Assembly (NCBI RefSeq): GCF_017592335.1
Contig: NZ_JACNMP010000029.1
Span: forward strand, 1-41,602
Direction: 5' to 3'
DNA from: Pseudaestuariivita rosea
GTDB taxonomy: Bacteria > Pseudomonadota > Alphaproteobacteria > Rhodobacterales > Rhodobacteraceae
Length of the DNA: 41,602 bases
Each line of letters starts with the position of its first letter. The first letter of the stretch is position 1. The notes beneath the pieces are model-generated. The model was not told where the DNA came from and did no database searches. It worked only from the letters and a program-made list of their open reading frames with translations. Of the stretch, positions 1-7,426 are shown piece after piece. A program made the position numbers and the translations under genes.

Positions 1-101
1 GCTGGTACAACCCCTCGCGTCGCCACTCAGCATTGGGTTACAAGTCGCCGATCAACTACGAAAGGACCGCTGCTGAGGGGCTGGAAACTCTAAGCCCATA
101 A
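1..101 (+). CDS. IS3-family transposase (OrfB), C-terminal fragment
   Basis: The frame starting at base 3 reads WYNPSRRHSALGYKSPINYE and ends shortly after with a TAA at 99-101. The YNxxRRHSALGYxSP block is the C-terminal signature of the DDE transposase (rve domain) of IS3-family OrfB proteins, just after the catalytic glutamate. Only about 32 residues are inside the window, so integrity of the gene cannot be judged. Family assignment is firm; the subgroup is not. Confidence 0.85.
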   Translation, partial: WYNPSRRHSALGYKSPINYERTAAEGLETLSP

Positions 102-127
102 CCGTCCATCAAACCGGGGGAACTCCA
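1..127 (+). mobile_element. IS3-family insertion sequence, right end (partial)
   Basis: The left edge of the window is the tail of an IS3-type element. It holds the last codons of the transposase (to the stop at 99-101) followed by about 26 bases that look like a terminal inverted repeat, including an AAACCGGGGG tract and ending near CTCCA at 123-127. The left half lies outside the window, so neither the inverted-repeat partner nor a target duplication can be verified, and the exact outer end is an estimate. Confidence 0.75.
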
Positions 128-323
128 AATCCATTCTTCTAGTTGATTGGCAACTCCTGCACCGAGATCTTTCCAGCAAAGCGCTAAGATAAGTCTTTGA
201 TTTAGATCTTCGCTTCAGTTTCACAGGGTGTGCGTATTCCCATGTCCGCGCACCAAGCACTTTATCCGAATCTCATGCCATTCTTAGAGATCAGAGACTA
301 GGATATTGTCGGAGGCTGTAAAT
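128..323. other. Spacer between IS3 end and exonuclease gene
   Basis: About 200 bases without a convincing reading frame, RNA gene or terminator. It separates the insertion-sequence end from the stop codon of the minus-strand exonuclease at 324. No direct repeat flanking the IS can be tested because the other end is missing. Confidence 0.4.
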
Positions 324-926
324 TCAGCTTGGTGTTATCCACGACGCACAGCCAGCTGACGAATTTTGCGATTCACAAAAACGAAGACTTAACTGTTGTT
401 TTGCTCGCAAGTGCCTAATTGGCTTCCCAAGCGTCTTTTCCGCTCTCAGAATCACAATAGCGGCGGCACGTGCATCTTCGCCGGCATCGTGGTGTCGGAA
501 ATCGATACCGAGATGATCCTTTAGGCTGGCCAGGCCATGCCCACCAGCACCCTTCAATTCAGGCCATGCCTTCCGCGCGATCTGAACGCTGTCTGTCCAA
601 TAAGACGTTACCATCGGAGCGCCGTAACAGACACAAGCAGCTGTAAACGCTTTCTCATCATAGCGGCTATGCTGAACAAGTTGGTGGGTTTGCAACACAT
701 CGAACAGCGTTTCGTATATTTCAGGGAAAGTGGGCGAACCGGATACCATATCCGAATTGATGCCATGGAGCTCGGTGTTGAAGGCGTCGAATGGTTCTTC
801 GGGGTCGACGAGCGTTGAATAGGTATGCAGGTCATTGCTGACATCGACGGCGCACAGCCCGATCTGACAGATGCTCGCGATTGACCTGCCCGCAGTTTCG
901 ACATCGACAGAGATGAAGCGGAATAT
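324..926 (-). CDS. DEDDh 3'-5' exonuclease (DnaQ-like), start codon unclear
   Basis: The reading frame encodes a DnaQ-fold exonuclease that would remove nucleotides from DNA or RNA 3' ends. Motif I is FRFISVDVETAG (Asp and Glu), motif II is QHSRYDEKAF (Asp), and motif III is HHDAGEDARAA (His and Asp), so all five DEDDh residues are present. The frame is open from the stop at 987-989 down to 324, but there is no ATG, GTG or TTG before motif I. The first ATG (749) lies after motif I and would give a dead protein. I place the nominal start at an ATA just before FRFISVDVET, where relatives usually have Met. The last 20 or so residues look unlike the family and may be read-through into altered sequence. 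It is either a rare non-ATG start or a decaying gene. Confidence 0.6.
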   Translation of the reverse strand: MFRFISVDVETAGRSIASICQIGLCAVDVSNDLHTYSTLVDPEEPFDAFNTELHGINSDMVSGSPTFPEIYETLFDVLQTHQLVQHSRYDEKAFTAACVCYGAPMVTSYWTDSVQIARKAWPELKGAGGHGLASLKDHLGIDFRHHDAGEDARAAAIVILRAEKTLGKPIRHLRAKQQLSLRFCESQNSSAGCASWITPS

Positions 927-1030
927 TCCTTGAGGAAGAGACGAGAGATGCCCGAGATTAGCTATGGTAAGTACATTGAGGTCCTTTCACCTTGTCCGCC
1001 AGCCGCGCGTCCGCGCAACTGTAGCACTTG

Positions 1031-1624
1031 CTACATTTGCGGAATACGATCACCTCGCAGAGAAAACTCGGCAATCTTTGCAATACGTTTCTGACGCGTT
1101 GCATCGGTTTTGGCCAGCTTGAGCCAACGCAGCAGGTTGCGGCGATAGCTGTCGCCAGTGTTGTCATAGTATGTCTGTGCATCTGGTGATGCCGCCAAAG
1201 CTGCACGAAGATCATCGGGGTCGATGAGCGCATCGACGTCCGCCCAGTAGTCCCAAAGCCCGCTCTGTTTTCCCGCCTCAATAGATGCGATCCCGGGCGC
1301 TTGCATGCGACCCTCGGCGATCAACCGCGCAGCCCGATCCCTATAGCTTTTTGCCCAGGCTTGGGTGTGCCGCGGGCCGATGATTTGCATCGTTCTATCA
1401 TCGTCAAGTTTGCGACGAATGCCGTCTATCCAACCCCAAGAAATAAGTGCGTCCAGAATATCATCTGTAGAGATGTAGTTTCGAGGAGAACTTTTCTTCC
1501 AAGTCACAAGCCAGATATTCTCGGATTGCCTGTGGTTCGCTGCAAGCCAACTGCCAAGCTCCGCGACCGAACGCACCTCAATTTGCGCAAACCGTTCTGT
1601 CGGTATCCCTTTCACCATATTCAT
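1031..1624 (-). CDS. YdeI/OmpD-associated-family protein
   Basis: A 197-residue protein with the hallmarks of the YdeI (bacteriocin-protection, OmpD-associated) family. It has an N-terminal half with SENIWLVTWKK and DALISWGWIDG, the central block IDGIRRKLDDDRTMQIIGPR, and AWAKSYRDRAARLIAEGRM, then a C-terminal basic YdeI region with a helical RRNLLRWLKLAK segment. The biochemical role of the family is not established. It begins 4 bp after the stop of the upstream reductase remnant on the same strand, so it may be read from the molybdenum-enzyme promoter. ATG at 1622-1624 is used; an in-frame ATG two codons later is an alternative. Confidence 0.8.
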   Translation of the reverse strand: MNMVKGIPTERFAQIEVRSVAELGSWLAANHRQSENIWLVTWKKSSPRNYISTDDILDALISWGWIDGIRRKLDDDRTMQIIGPRHTQAWAKSYRDRAARLIAEGRMQAPGIASIEAGKQSGLWDYWADVDALIDPDDLRAALAASPDAQTYYDNTGDSYRRNLLRWLKLAKTDATRQKRIAKIAEFSLRGDRIPQM

Positions 1625-1628
1625 GTCC

Positions 1629-2459
1629 CTAAATGTCGAGGGTGATTGTCTCGCTTGCCGCCCGCGAACAACACAACGTTATTTTGCGGTCACGATCGCC
1701 ATCCGCAAGCAAACGATCGCGATGATCTATCGTGCCTTCGAGCACGCCAACCGTGCATGTGCCACAAATGCCGTAACCGCAGGAGACTGGTACATCGATC
1801 CCGCGCCGTCCAAGGGCCCGCGCGATGCTTTCGCCTGCAGGAACAGTCAACTTTGCACCCGACGAGGCGAGCACGACGTCAAAGGGCCGGTCAGGAGTGT
1901 CCGATCCAAAATCCTCAGAATAGATGTCGAACCCTTTGAGGTGGGCGGCGTCATATACTGCGTCCATGTAGCCACGTGGACCGCATATGCAGATGGCGGT
2001 CTTTTCTGGCTTGGCATCTAGGAAAGTGTCGCACCAGTCGCGATTTGTGTGAACCGTCAGCTTTCCACCTGAGGCCTCTTCTAGCTCGTCGGCAAAGACA
2101 GCTTCCGAAACTGATTTGACAGAATAATGGACCTCGAATGATTTCTGAAGTTTGGCCAGATGCTGCGCCAACGGCACCATCACGGTGACACCAATACCGC
2201 CGGCACATAAAACGTAGTGAGAGCGGTCTTCTGGCACGAGGTAGTTATTTCCGAGCCGCGACACAGTCAGCGTGTCACCTAAAGACAGCGTGCCGAGTTC
2301 AAGGGACCCACCAGTTCCGGAGAGGTCGATTTTGACACCCAAACGGTAAACACCCTCGCCCGGCAGGTTCGACAGCGAATAGGCGTGTAGATTTGGTACG
2401 CCATCTCGAATCCGCCATAGGGTGTTGCGGGACCATGAAAAAACGTGCGCGGCTCGGTC
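1629..2459 (-). pseudogene. PDR/VanB-type ferredoxin-NAD(P)H reductase, N-terminus missing
   Basis: The frame encodes most of a phthalate-dioxygenase-reductase/VanB-type electron-transfer protein. It has the FAD-binding motif LHAYSLSNLPGEG, a nucleotide-binding domain with LCAGGIGVTVMVPLAQHL and ICICGPRGYMDAVYDAA, and a C-terminal plant-type [2Fe-2S] ferredoxin domain with SCGYGICGTCTVG and a distal CC. Such reductases are about 315-330 residues; here roughly the first 70-80 are absent. The frame opens only at the stop at 2460-2462 and has no ATG; the first possible start (TTG, 2340-2342) lies inside the FAD domain. The upstream ORF overlaps it out of frame. A deletion or frameshift is the likeliest explanation, though a sequencing error cannot be excluded. 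Confidence 0.7.
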
Positions 2460-2791
2460 TCACCGATACCGGCAAGGATGCGCCCCGATATCGGCGGATC
2501 CTTGAAACCAATGGTTGGTGTTGCTTTGGGATAGCGTCCTTGCTTGGTGATACGCGCCTTAAACGGGTGCGACACATGGACCGGAGCGGCAGGGACGAGG
2601 CCCGCATTGGCGGCGCGATGTTCCTCGGCCAGCGGCCTCACCATTGGAAGATCGTCTACGTAGAACACCTCACCGGCTTCGCACGTTTTTCTGTAGCGAT
2701 TTGCATAAATCGCCTGAAAGGCGCGCGAGCCACCTTTGATGACCAGCGAAATTGAGCCATTTGTTAGCGTCCGTTTGAAGGGTACATTCAT
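2279..2791 (-). CDS. Unrecognised ORF fused out of frame to the reductase
   Basis: The ATG at 2789-2791 overlaps the stop of the upstream FAD-subunit gene (ATGA), so translation is probably coupled. The first 125-130 residues have normal protein composition (for example EVFYVDDLPMVRPLAEEHRA and PRTFFHGPATPYGGFE), but I do not recognise the family. From about residue 130 (near 2400) the frame runs across sequence whose sense is in the reductase frame, giving a Cys/Arg-rich nonsense tail. The simplest reading is that this gene has lost its 3' end and the reductase its 5' end at one junction, or that one long protein is split by a frameshift. No cofactor motif is visible in the N-terminal part. 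Confidence 0.45.
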   Translation of the reverse strand: MNVPFKRTLTNGSISLVIKGGSRAFQAIYANRYRKTCEAGEVFYVDDLPMVRPLAEEHRAANAGLVPAAPVHVSHPFKARITKQGRYPKATPTIGFKDPPISGRILAGIGETEPRTFFHGPATPYGGFEMAYQIYTPIRCRTCRARVFTVWVSKSTSPELVGPLNSARCL

Positions 2792-3744
2792 ACCGAGTTC
2801 CCCCTTGCCGACAGGATGGCCTTTGCAACCGCTCGAATGCCTAACTCGACACGATGTGCATTTGTCAGTGTGGGGTGCGCGTCTTGCAGGGCGGCCTCGC
2901 CTGCTGCGAATGCCGTTTTCTGATCAATCATACTGCCTTTTAGAACGTGTTCGGCAGTTGCCGCACGCCATGGAACGGTCGCCAACCCACCCAAGGCAAT
3001 GCGGGCGGACGTGACCATTGCGCCATCCATATGGAGAACGACGGCGGCAGATGCCGTCGCAAAAGCATAAGATGCCCTGTCCCTGATCTTTATGTAGGAT
3101 TGTGCCCCGCCCTTGGGGAGATGGATCGCCGTGATCAGGTCGCCGGTTTGTAGCGCGGTTTCAGTATGTGGTGTTGCCCCCGGCCGTCGATGCAGGTCTT
3201 GGACGGGGATCTTGCGTTCCGATCCATCTGAAGCACGAATTGTGATCTCAGCCCCCAATGCAACGCAGACTACAGCGAAGTCGCCCGGATAGGTGGCGAT
3301 GCATTGAGCCGAGCCACCCAGCACAGCATGGTGGCCGTCTTCTCCACCTATTGCGGGGCATCCCGAACCCGGCACCCGCTTGTTGCACGGCTGACGGGTA
3401 TCTCGGAAGTAACTGCACCGCGTGCGTTGCAGCAGGTTTCCACCAAGCGTGGCCATCTCGCGGATCTGCGGCGAGGCCGCTTGAACAAGGGCAGTGTGAA
3501 CTGCGGTCAAGCCGCGGATTGCAGGATGTTTTGCGGCATCTGCCATTGTGGTCAGGGCGCCAAGCGTGATGGTGTCCGATGTTTCGGAAATGCCTGAGAG
3601 CGCGTCACGTTGCGCGCCCAGATCGAAAAGACGCGACGGCGCGGTCGCACCTAGTTTCATCAAATCGACCATGGTCGTGCCGCCCGCGATCCAAGCAGCT
3701 CCATCTACGGGCGTGCCGCCTTCCGTAATGTCAAACGCGCTCAT
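2788..3744 (-). CDS. Molybdenum hydroxylase FAD-binding subunit (PaoB/CoxM type)
   Basis: 318 residues. This is the middle electron-transfer subunit of a xanthine-dehydrogenase-family enzyme, passing electrons from the Fe-S subunit to the acceptor through FAD. The N-terminal FAD motif AAWIAGGTTMVDLMKLG and the second FAD motif MATLGGNLLQRTRC are clear, followed by the CO_deh_flav_C domain. After GGNLLQ there is a cysteine-rich insert (TRCSYFRDTRQPCNKRVPG, then GSGC and AQC) like that which binds an extra [4Fe-4S] cluster in PaoB and HcrB proteins. The start is the ATG at 3742-3744 (MSAFDI), overlapping the stop of the upstream Fe-S gene as ATGA. The substrate is unknown; PaoABC relatives oxidise aldehydes. 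Confidence 0.88.
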   Translation of the reverse strand: MSAFDITEGGTPVDGAAWIAGGTTMVDLMKLGATAPSRLFDLGAQRDALSGISETSDTITLGALTTMADAAKHPAIRGLTAVHTALVQAASPQIREMATLGGNLLQRTRCSYFRDTRQPCNKRVPGSGCPAIGGEDGHHAVLGGSAQCIATYPGDFAVVCVALGAEITIRASDGSERKIPVQDLHRRPGATPHTETALQTGDLITAIHLPKGGAQSYIKIRDRASYAFATASAAVVLHMDGAMVTSARIALGGLATVPWRAATAEHVLKGSMIDQKTAFAAGEAALQDAHPTLTNAHRVELGIRAVAKAILSARGNSV

Positions 3745-4199
3745 CCCTCGGCCTCCGCTTGCGCCACAGATGCAATAGCAGCGCGGATTTGAGGATAGGC
3801 TGCACATCGGCACAGGTTTCCCGACATCCAGTCGGCGATTTCAGCATCCGACCCAGCATGCCCTTCGGAGACGCAGGCGACAGCCGACATAATCTGACCG
3901 GGCGTGCAGAAGCCGCACTGATAAGCATCGTGCTCCAGAAAGGCCGCTTGCATTGGGTGGAGCGTGTCGTTTTTCGAAAGACCCTCGATCGTTGTCACAT
4001 CACCGCGGACTGTCTGTGCCAGTTGTAGACACGAGAGCACGCGTTTGCCGTCCACCAGAACAGTGCACGCCCCGCATTGACCGTGATCGCAGCCCTTTTT
4101 GGTGCCGGTCAGGTTCAGCTTTTCGCGCATGTGGTCGAGCAAGGTCGTGCGCGGGTCATTGGGCATCGGGTAGTCCGCGCCGTTTATACAAAGTGTCAT
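3741..4199 (-). CDS. Molybdenum hydroxylase [2Fe-2S] subunit (PaoA/CoxS type)
   Basis: 152 residues carrying two [2Fe-2S] clusters. The ferredoxin-like cluster is in GCDHGQCGACTVLVDGKRVLSC (shown by CDHGQCGAC and the distal LSC) and the C-terminal helical-bundle cluster in CGFCTPGQ and GNLCRCAAYP, all eight cysteines present. It relays electrons from the molybdenum centre to the FAD subunit. There is no N-terminal twin-arginine signal, unlike E. coli PaoA, so the complex is probably cytoplasmic. The ATG at 4197-4199 overlaps the stop of the molybdenum-subunit gene, and its own stop overlaps the next start. Confidence 0.92.
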   Translation of the reverse strand: MTLCINGADYPMPNDPRTTLLDHMREKLNLTGTKKGCDHGQCGACTVLVDGKRVLSCLQLAQTVRGDVTTIEGLSKNDTLHPMQAAFLEHDAYQCGFCTPGQIMSAVACVSEGHAGSDAEIADWMSGNLCRCAAYPQIRAAIASVAQAEAEG

Positions 4200-6436
4200 T
4201 CTGCGGCTTCCTTAAATGAGAATTGCGCGCGGGACACGGCAGCGAGCCGCGCGGCATGGTTGAGGGGAAGGTGATGAACGACACCGCCTGTGGCATCCGC
4301 AAATGCCGAGGCAATGGCCGGTGAAACGCCGACGATTGCGGTCTCTGCAATCCCCTTGAAGTCCAGCGCGCCCGGCTTGCCTTGCGTATCGCCTACGAAA
4401 TGCGCCTCGACATGGGGGCAATCGGCCTGAGTTGGAACAAGCGCTTCGCCGATTTCCGCATTGGTCCAATGGCCGCGTTTACGGTCAAGGCGGGTTTCTT
4501 CCATCAGGGCCTGTCCCATGCCCATGATCATTGCGCCTATCAATTGTGCTCGGGCGATCTTGGGTTGTAGAACACGACCGCAATCATAGGCTCCAACTAG
4601 TCGTATGACCTCAACATCCAATGTGATCGGATCAACGGCCATCTCGCAGAAGACTGCACCAAATGAGGCCTTGGCTTGCTTAGATGCGCCAAATGTCAGG
4701 CCTGCTCTGCCTTTCGCAGTAAGATCCCCCGTCCGACTGAGCAGATCCGAAATCGCCGCACTTTCGCCGTTTGGTGCAACAAGCATGCCATCTTGAAGTT
4801 TGGAGCTTTTCGGCAGTCCACCCGCCTTCGCAAGTTTCTTGATGATCTTCTCCACCGCCGTCTTGACGGCGGCCGCGTTAGAGTACGTTCCAGTCGATCC
4901 GATGGACCCCGCAGCGTATCCTTCCTTGGTGGCCTCGCGTTTGAACTCGACCCGGTCAGGCGAAACACCTGTCATCTCAGCCACAACACCTGTCAGGCCC
5001 GTCAGCAAACCTTGGCCCATTTCGGAAACCGCGAGCGATACGACGACCCGTCCGTCTTTTGTCATAGTAACGGTCGCATGAGCAGGAAATTGTCGGCCAA
5101 GATCGATAGCAGAGGCCATTCCGAACCCTGACACTCTCCCATCGGGCCGAACGCTGCCGCCCTTGGGGCGATCCCGCCAGCCAAACTTTGCTGCGCCGAC
5201 TTCATACGCTTCCAGCAGGGCTTTTGCTTCCCACGATTTGCCGTTCGCCGGATTTTTTTCAGAATAGTTTGCAAGGCGGATATCCAATGGGTCTTTTCCA
5301 ACTTGCCGAGCCAGATCGTCCATGGCCTGTTCCAGCGCGAAGATCGCATGGGCGACACCTGGGCCACGCATCCAACCGGCACCAGGCAGATCAAGCTTGG
5401 CCACCCGAGTTGTCAGCCGGTGTGTGTCGTGGGCGTAAAGCTGCATTGGCATTTCTCCAATCGGCTCAACGAAAGCGGCGTTCCCGCGTGCGATATCGGG
5501 TTCGAGAACGATCGCTTTCAGCTTTCCGTCAGTGTCCGCACCAACCCGGAGGCGCTGTTTGACCTCGGAGCGATGTGACATGAGGCTAAAGGTATCGCGG
5601 CGGCTCTGCACCAGTTTAACCGGCCCGCCCGCTACCTTCGCGGCAATCGGGGCCAGCAGCAACGCAAGATAGGAAATGTTGCGCCCAAACGCGCCGCCGG
5701 AAAGCTGGTTATGCAGCCGCACTTTGCTCTTGCCGGACGTGCCCAATACCGCGCGCCCCAGCAGACCGGTCATGCCATCCGCCCAACTGAGACCGAAGGC
5801 TTGCCCGATCATGGAGGCATCGAGATGATGCCATTGGACCGCCGCATGAACAGTAACCCCACCATCGGGGTCCCACCGCGCTACAACGGCACCTGGTTCC
5901 ATCGGGTTCTGGTGGTGCGGGGCTGCATGAGCGTTCACCTCAGCTGAAACAGATGCATCGGCTAGCGCGGCGTCGGCGTCGCCCTTCTTCATCGCCCCTG
6001 GACCGATACCCGCGCGTCTTACAGATTTCAGGCGATTTTCTGCGTCGCTGAGAACGACTGCAGGAGCATCATGATTCTCAATCGTTACGATAAGAGCCGC
6101 CAAAGCATCCCGCGCAGCGTGAAGGCTGTCGGCAACCACGATAGCAACTGGCTGACCTGCATACTCCACCTGATCCGATTGCAGCGGCATCCGCGTGCCA
6201 GGTTCGCACATTGAAATCAGGATAGCTCTTTTGAGCCTTGGCGCATTCGTGTGATCGATCACGCAGCGCGTTCCCGGCAGAGCAAGTGCGGCTGAGGTAT
6301 CTATTTGCACCCTTCCACGAGCAACTGGTGATGTAGCCGTCAGCGCGATTAGAGGTGGAGTGGCAAACCGCAGGTCATCTGTATATTTTGCCAAGCCGCG
6401 GACCTTGTCAGCGCCTTCAATTCGATGTCCTTGCAT
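4196..6436 (-). CDS. Molybdenum hydroxylase, molybdopterin-binding catalytic subunit (PaoC type)
   Basis: 746 residues, the size of PaoC-like subunits. The N-terminal Ald_Xan_dh_C hammerhead domain is at about 1-110 (RGLAKYTDDLR; QPVAIVVADSLHAARDA), followed by the two MoCo-binding domains (NPMEPGAVVARW, LHNQLSGGAFGRNISY, AGWMRGPG, AAGSIGSTGTYSNAAAV). Near the C-terminus is the conserved region holding the base, FKGIAETAIVGVSPAIASA, with Glu where family members have the catalytic glutamate. It probably hydroxylates an aldehyde or N-heterocycle with water as oxygen donor. It is the first gene of the minus-strand operon and divergent from the tetR-like gene. I see no MoCo chaperone (paoD/xdhC-like) gene nearby. 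Confidence 0.9.
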   Translation of the reverse strand: MQGHRIEGADKVRGLAKYTDDLRFATPPLIALTATSPVARGRVQIDTSAALALPGTRCVIDHTNAPRLKRAILISMCEPGTRMPLQSDQVEYAGQPVAIVVADSLHAARDALAALIVTIENHDAPAVVLSDAENRLKSVRRAGIGPGAMKKGDADAALADASVSAEVNAHAAPHHQNPMEPGAVVARWDPDGGVTVHAAVQWHHLDASMIGQAFGLSWADGMTGLLGRAVLGTSGKSKVRLHNQLSGGAFGRNISYLALLLAPIAAKVAGGPVKLVQSRRDTFSLMSHRSEVKQRLRVGADTDGKLKAIVLEPDIARGNAAFVEPIGEMPMQLYAHDTHRLTTRVAKLDLPGAGWMRGPGVAHAIFALEQAMDDLARQVGKDPLDIRLANYSEKNPANGKSWEAKALLEAYEVGAAKFGWRDRPKGGSVRPDGRVSGFGMASAIDLGRQFPAHATVTMTKDGRVVVSLAVSEMGQGLLTGLTGVVAEMTGVSPDRVEFKREATKEGYAAGSIGSTGTYSNAAAVKTAVEKIIKKLAKAGGLPKSSKLQDGMLVAPNGESAAISDLLSRTGDLTAKGRAGLTFGASKQAKASFGAVFCEMAVDPITLDVEVIRLVGAYDCGRVLQPKIARAQLIGAMIMGMGQALMEETRLDRKRGHWTNAEIGEALVPTQADCPHVEAHFVGDTQGKPGALDFKGIAETAIVGVSPAIASAFADATGGVVHHLPLNHAARLAAVSRAQFSFKEAAE

Positions 6437-6476
6437 TCGCTATCCTCTGTCGCCGATTGTCGTTTGGCCTTATTGA

Positions 6477-6488
6477 TACCACGTGGTA
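6477..6488. promoter_or_regulatory. 12-bp palindrome between the Mo-enzyme operon and tetR: candidate operator
   Basis: TACCACGTGGTA is a perfect palindrome with a further matching G/C pair outside a mismatch on each side. It lies 40 bp upstream of the molybdenum-subunit ATG and about 55 bp upstream of the regulator gene, in the only divergent spacer of the operon. Position and symmetry fit the operator of the neighbouring TetR-family protein, which is inference. Confidence 0.5.
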
Positions 6489-6542
6489 CCAGAGAAGTGA
6501 TGCAAAGGATATAGTCGTCAAGTGTGCGTTAGCTGTTTTCTG

Positions 6543-7163
6543 ATGATGAAAGACGATCTATTTAATGGAATGATGGACAATAGACAGAAAACAAAAGCGG
6601 ATCGAACCCTCGAAGCGGCACGTAAGCTCTTCTTTGAGAAGGGCTTTGTGGCAACATCTAACCGTGAAGTCGCACAGGCGGCCCGTACATCCAAGGCCGC
6701 GATCTACGATCATTTTGGATCGATGGAGGGCTTGCTAGAAGCCGTCATTACAGCTGAAATCGAACGCTTCGATCCTGGCCCTACCCGCGAGATAAAAAGT
6801 TTTGACGAATTTCGGGAAACCCTGGTGTCCTTTGGGACCGGTATGTTGGCGTTTCTTGACCTGTCAGAAACCATTCGGTTTTCCAAGATCATGCACGAAC
6901 AGTCCCGCACCCATCCAAAGGTCACGCGCCTGTATTTTGAGGCATCTTACGTAGCAACAGCCAATCGTGTTCAAGCGATCATTGATGCAGGTCTGTCCTT
7001 TTCGAACGGCAAAGCAATTTCCAATGCGGGTGAACGTTATATCTCAATGCTGAAAGGCCATCGCTATGAAATGGCCGTTCTCGGGCTTATCCATCAGCCC
7101 TATCCAGAACCAGAACTGACCAGTGCTGAGTGTTTTGATGCTTGGTTTGCGGAGAGAAAGTAA
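6543..7163 (+). CDS. TetR/AcrR-family transcriptional regulator
   Basis: About 206 residues. The N-terminal helix-turn-helix domain is typical (LEAARKLFFEKGFVATSNRE, then VAQAARTSKAAIYDHFGSME), with the F-x-E-KGF and YxHFGSxEGL signatures. The C-terminal ligand-binding part resembles TetR_C domains of the AefR type (FSKIMHEQSRTHPKVTRLYF). It is divergent from the molybdenum-hydroxylase operon and is probably its local repressor; the ligand is unknown. The start is uncertain. ATG at 6543 or 6546 is upstream of all conserved residues, ATG at 6570 is also possible, and none has a strong Shine-Dalgarno. Confidence 0.85.
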   Translation: MMKDDLFNGMMDNRQKTKADRTLEAARKLFFEKGFVATSNREVAQAARTSKAAIYDHFGSMEGLLEAVITAEIERFDPGPTREIKSFDEFRETLVSFGTGMLAFLDLSETIRFSKIMHEQSRTHPKVTRLYFEASYVATANRVQAIIDAGLSFSNGKAISNAGERYISMLKGHRYEMAVLGLIHQPYPEPELTSAECFDAWFAERK

Positions 7164-7347
7164 TACGGCTCTCCCAGTGATCGCGAAATGCGACCCTCTG
7201 CTTAGTAAATAAGGTGCGGACTTTCAGGAGAGAGCCAGCACTCTTTCCCGGCTTGGCGTTGCCAAAACTAAGTTAAAATTTGGTCGATTTTTGTTTGAGT
7301 TATGAATACCGGACTTTCGTGTTTTGCGCAGCATCAGTCGATTTTGG

Positions 7348-7368
7348 CTGATTTTGTTGAAAAACTCC
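7348..7368 (+). repeat. IS1182-type left terminal inverted repeat
   Basis: The first 13 bases, GCTGATTTTGTTG, match the complement of the right end exactly; the following bases match with a few differences. It lies about 60 bp before the transposase start. Confidence 0.65.
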
Positions 7369-7426
7369 TGCTTGATTGATGACCTAACGGCTGATTCAAT
7401 TCTCTTATCGAGCGGGAGGATTGGCG

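Noticed and set aside
324-904. Plus-strand and alternative minus-strand ORFs overlapping the exonuclease
   Set aside because: They overlap clear DEDDh motifs in another frame and have no protein-like signature.
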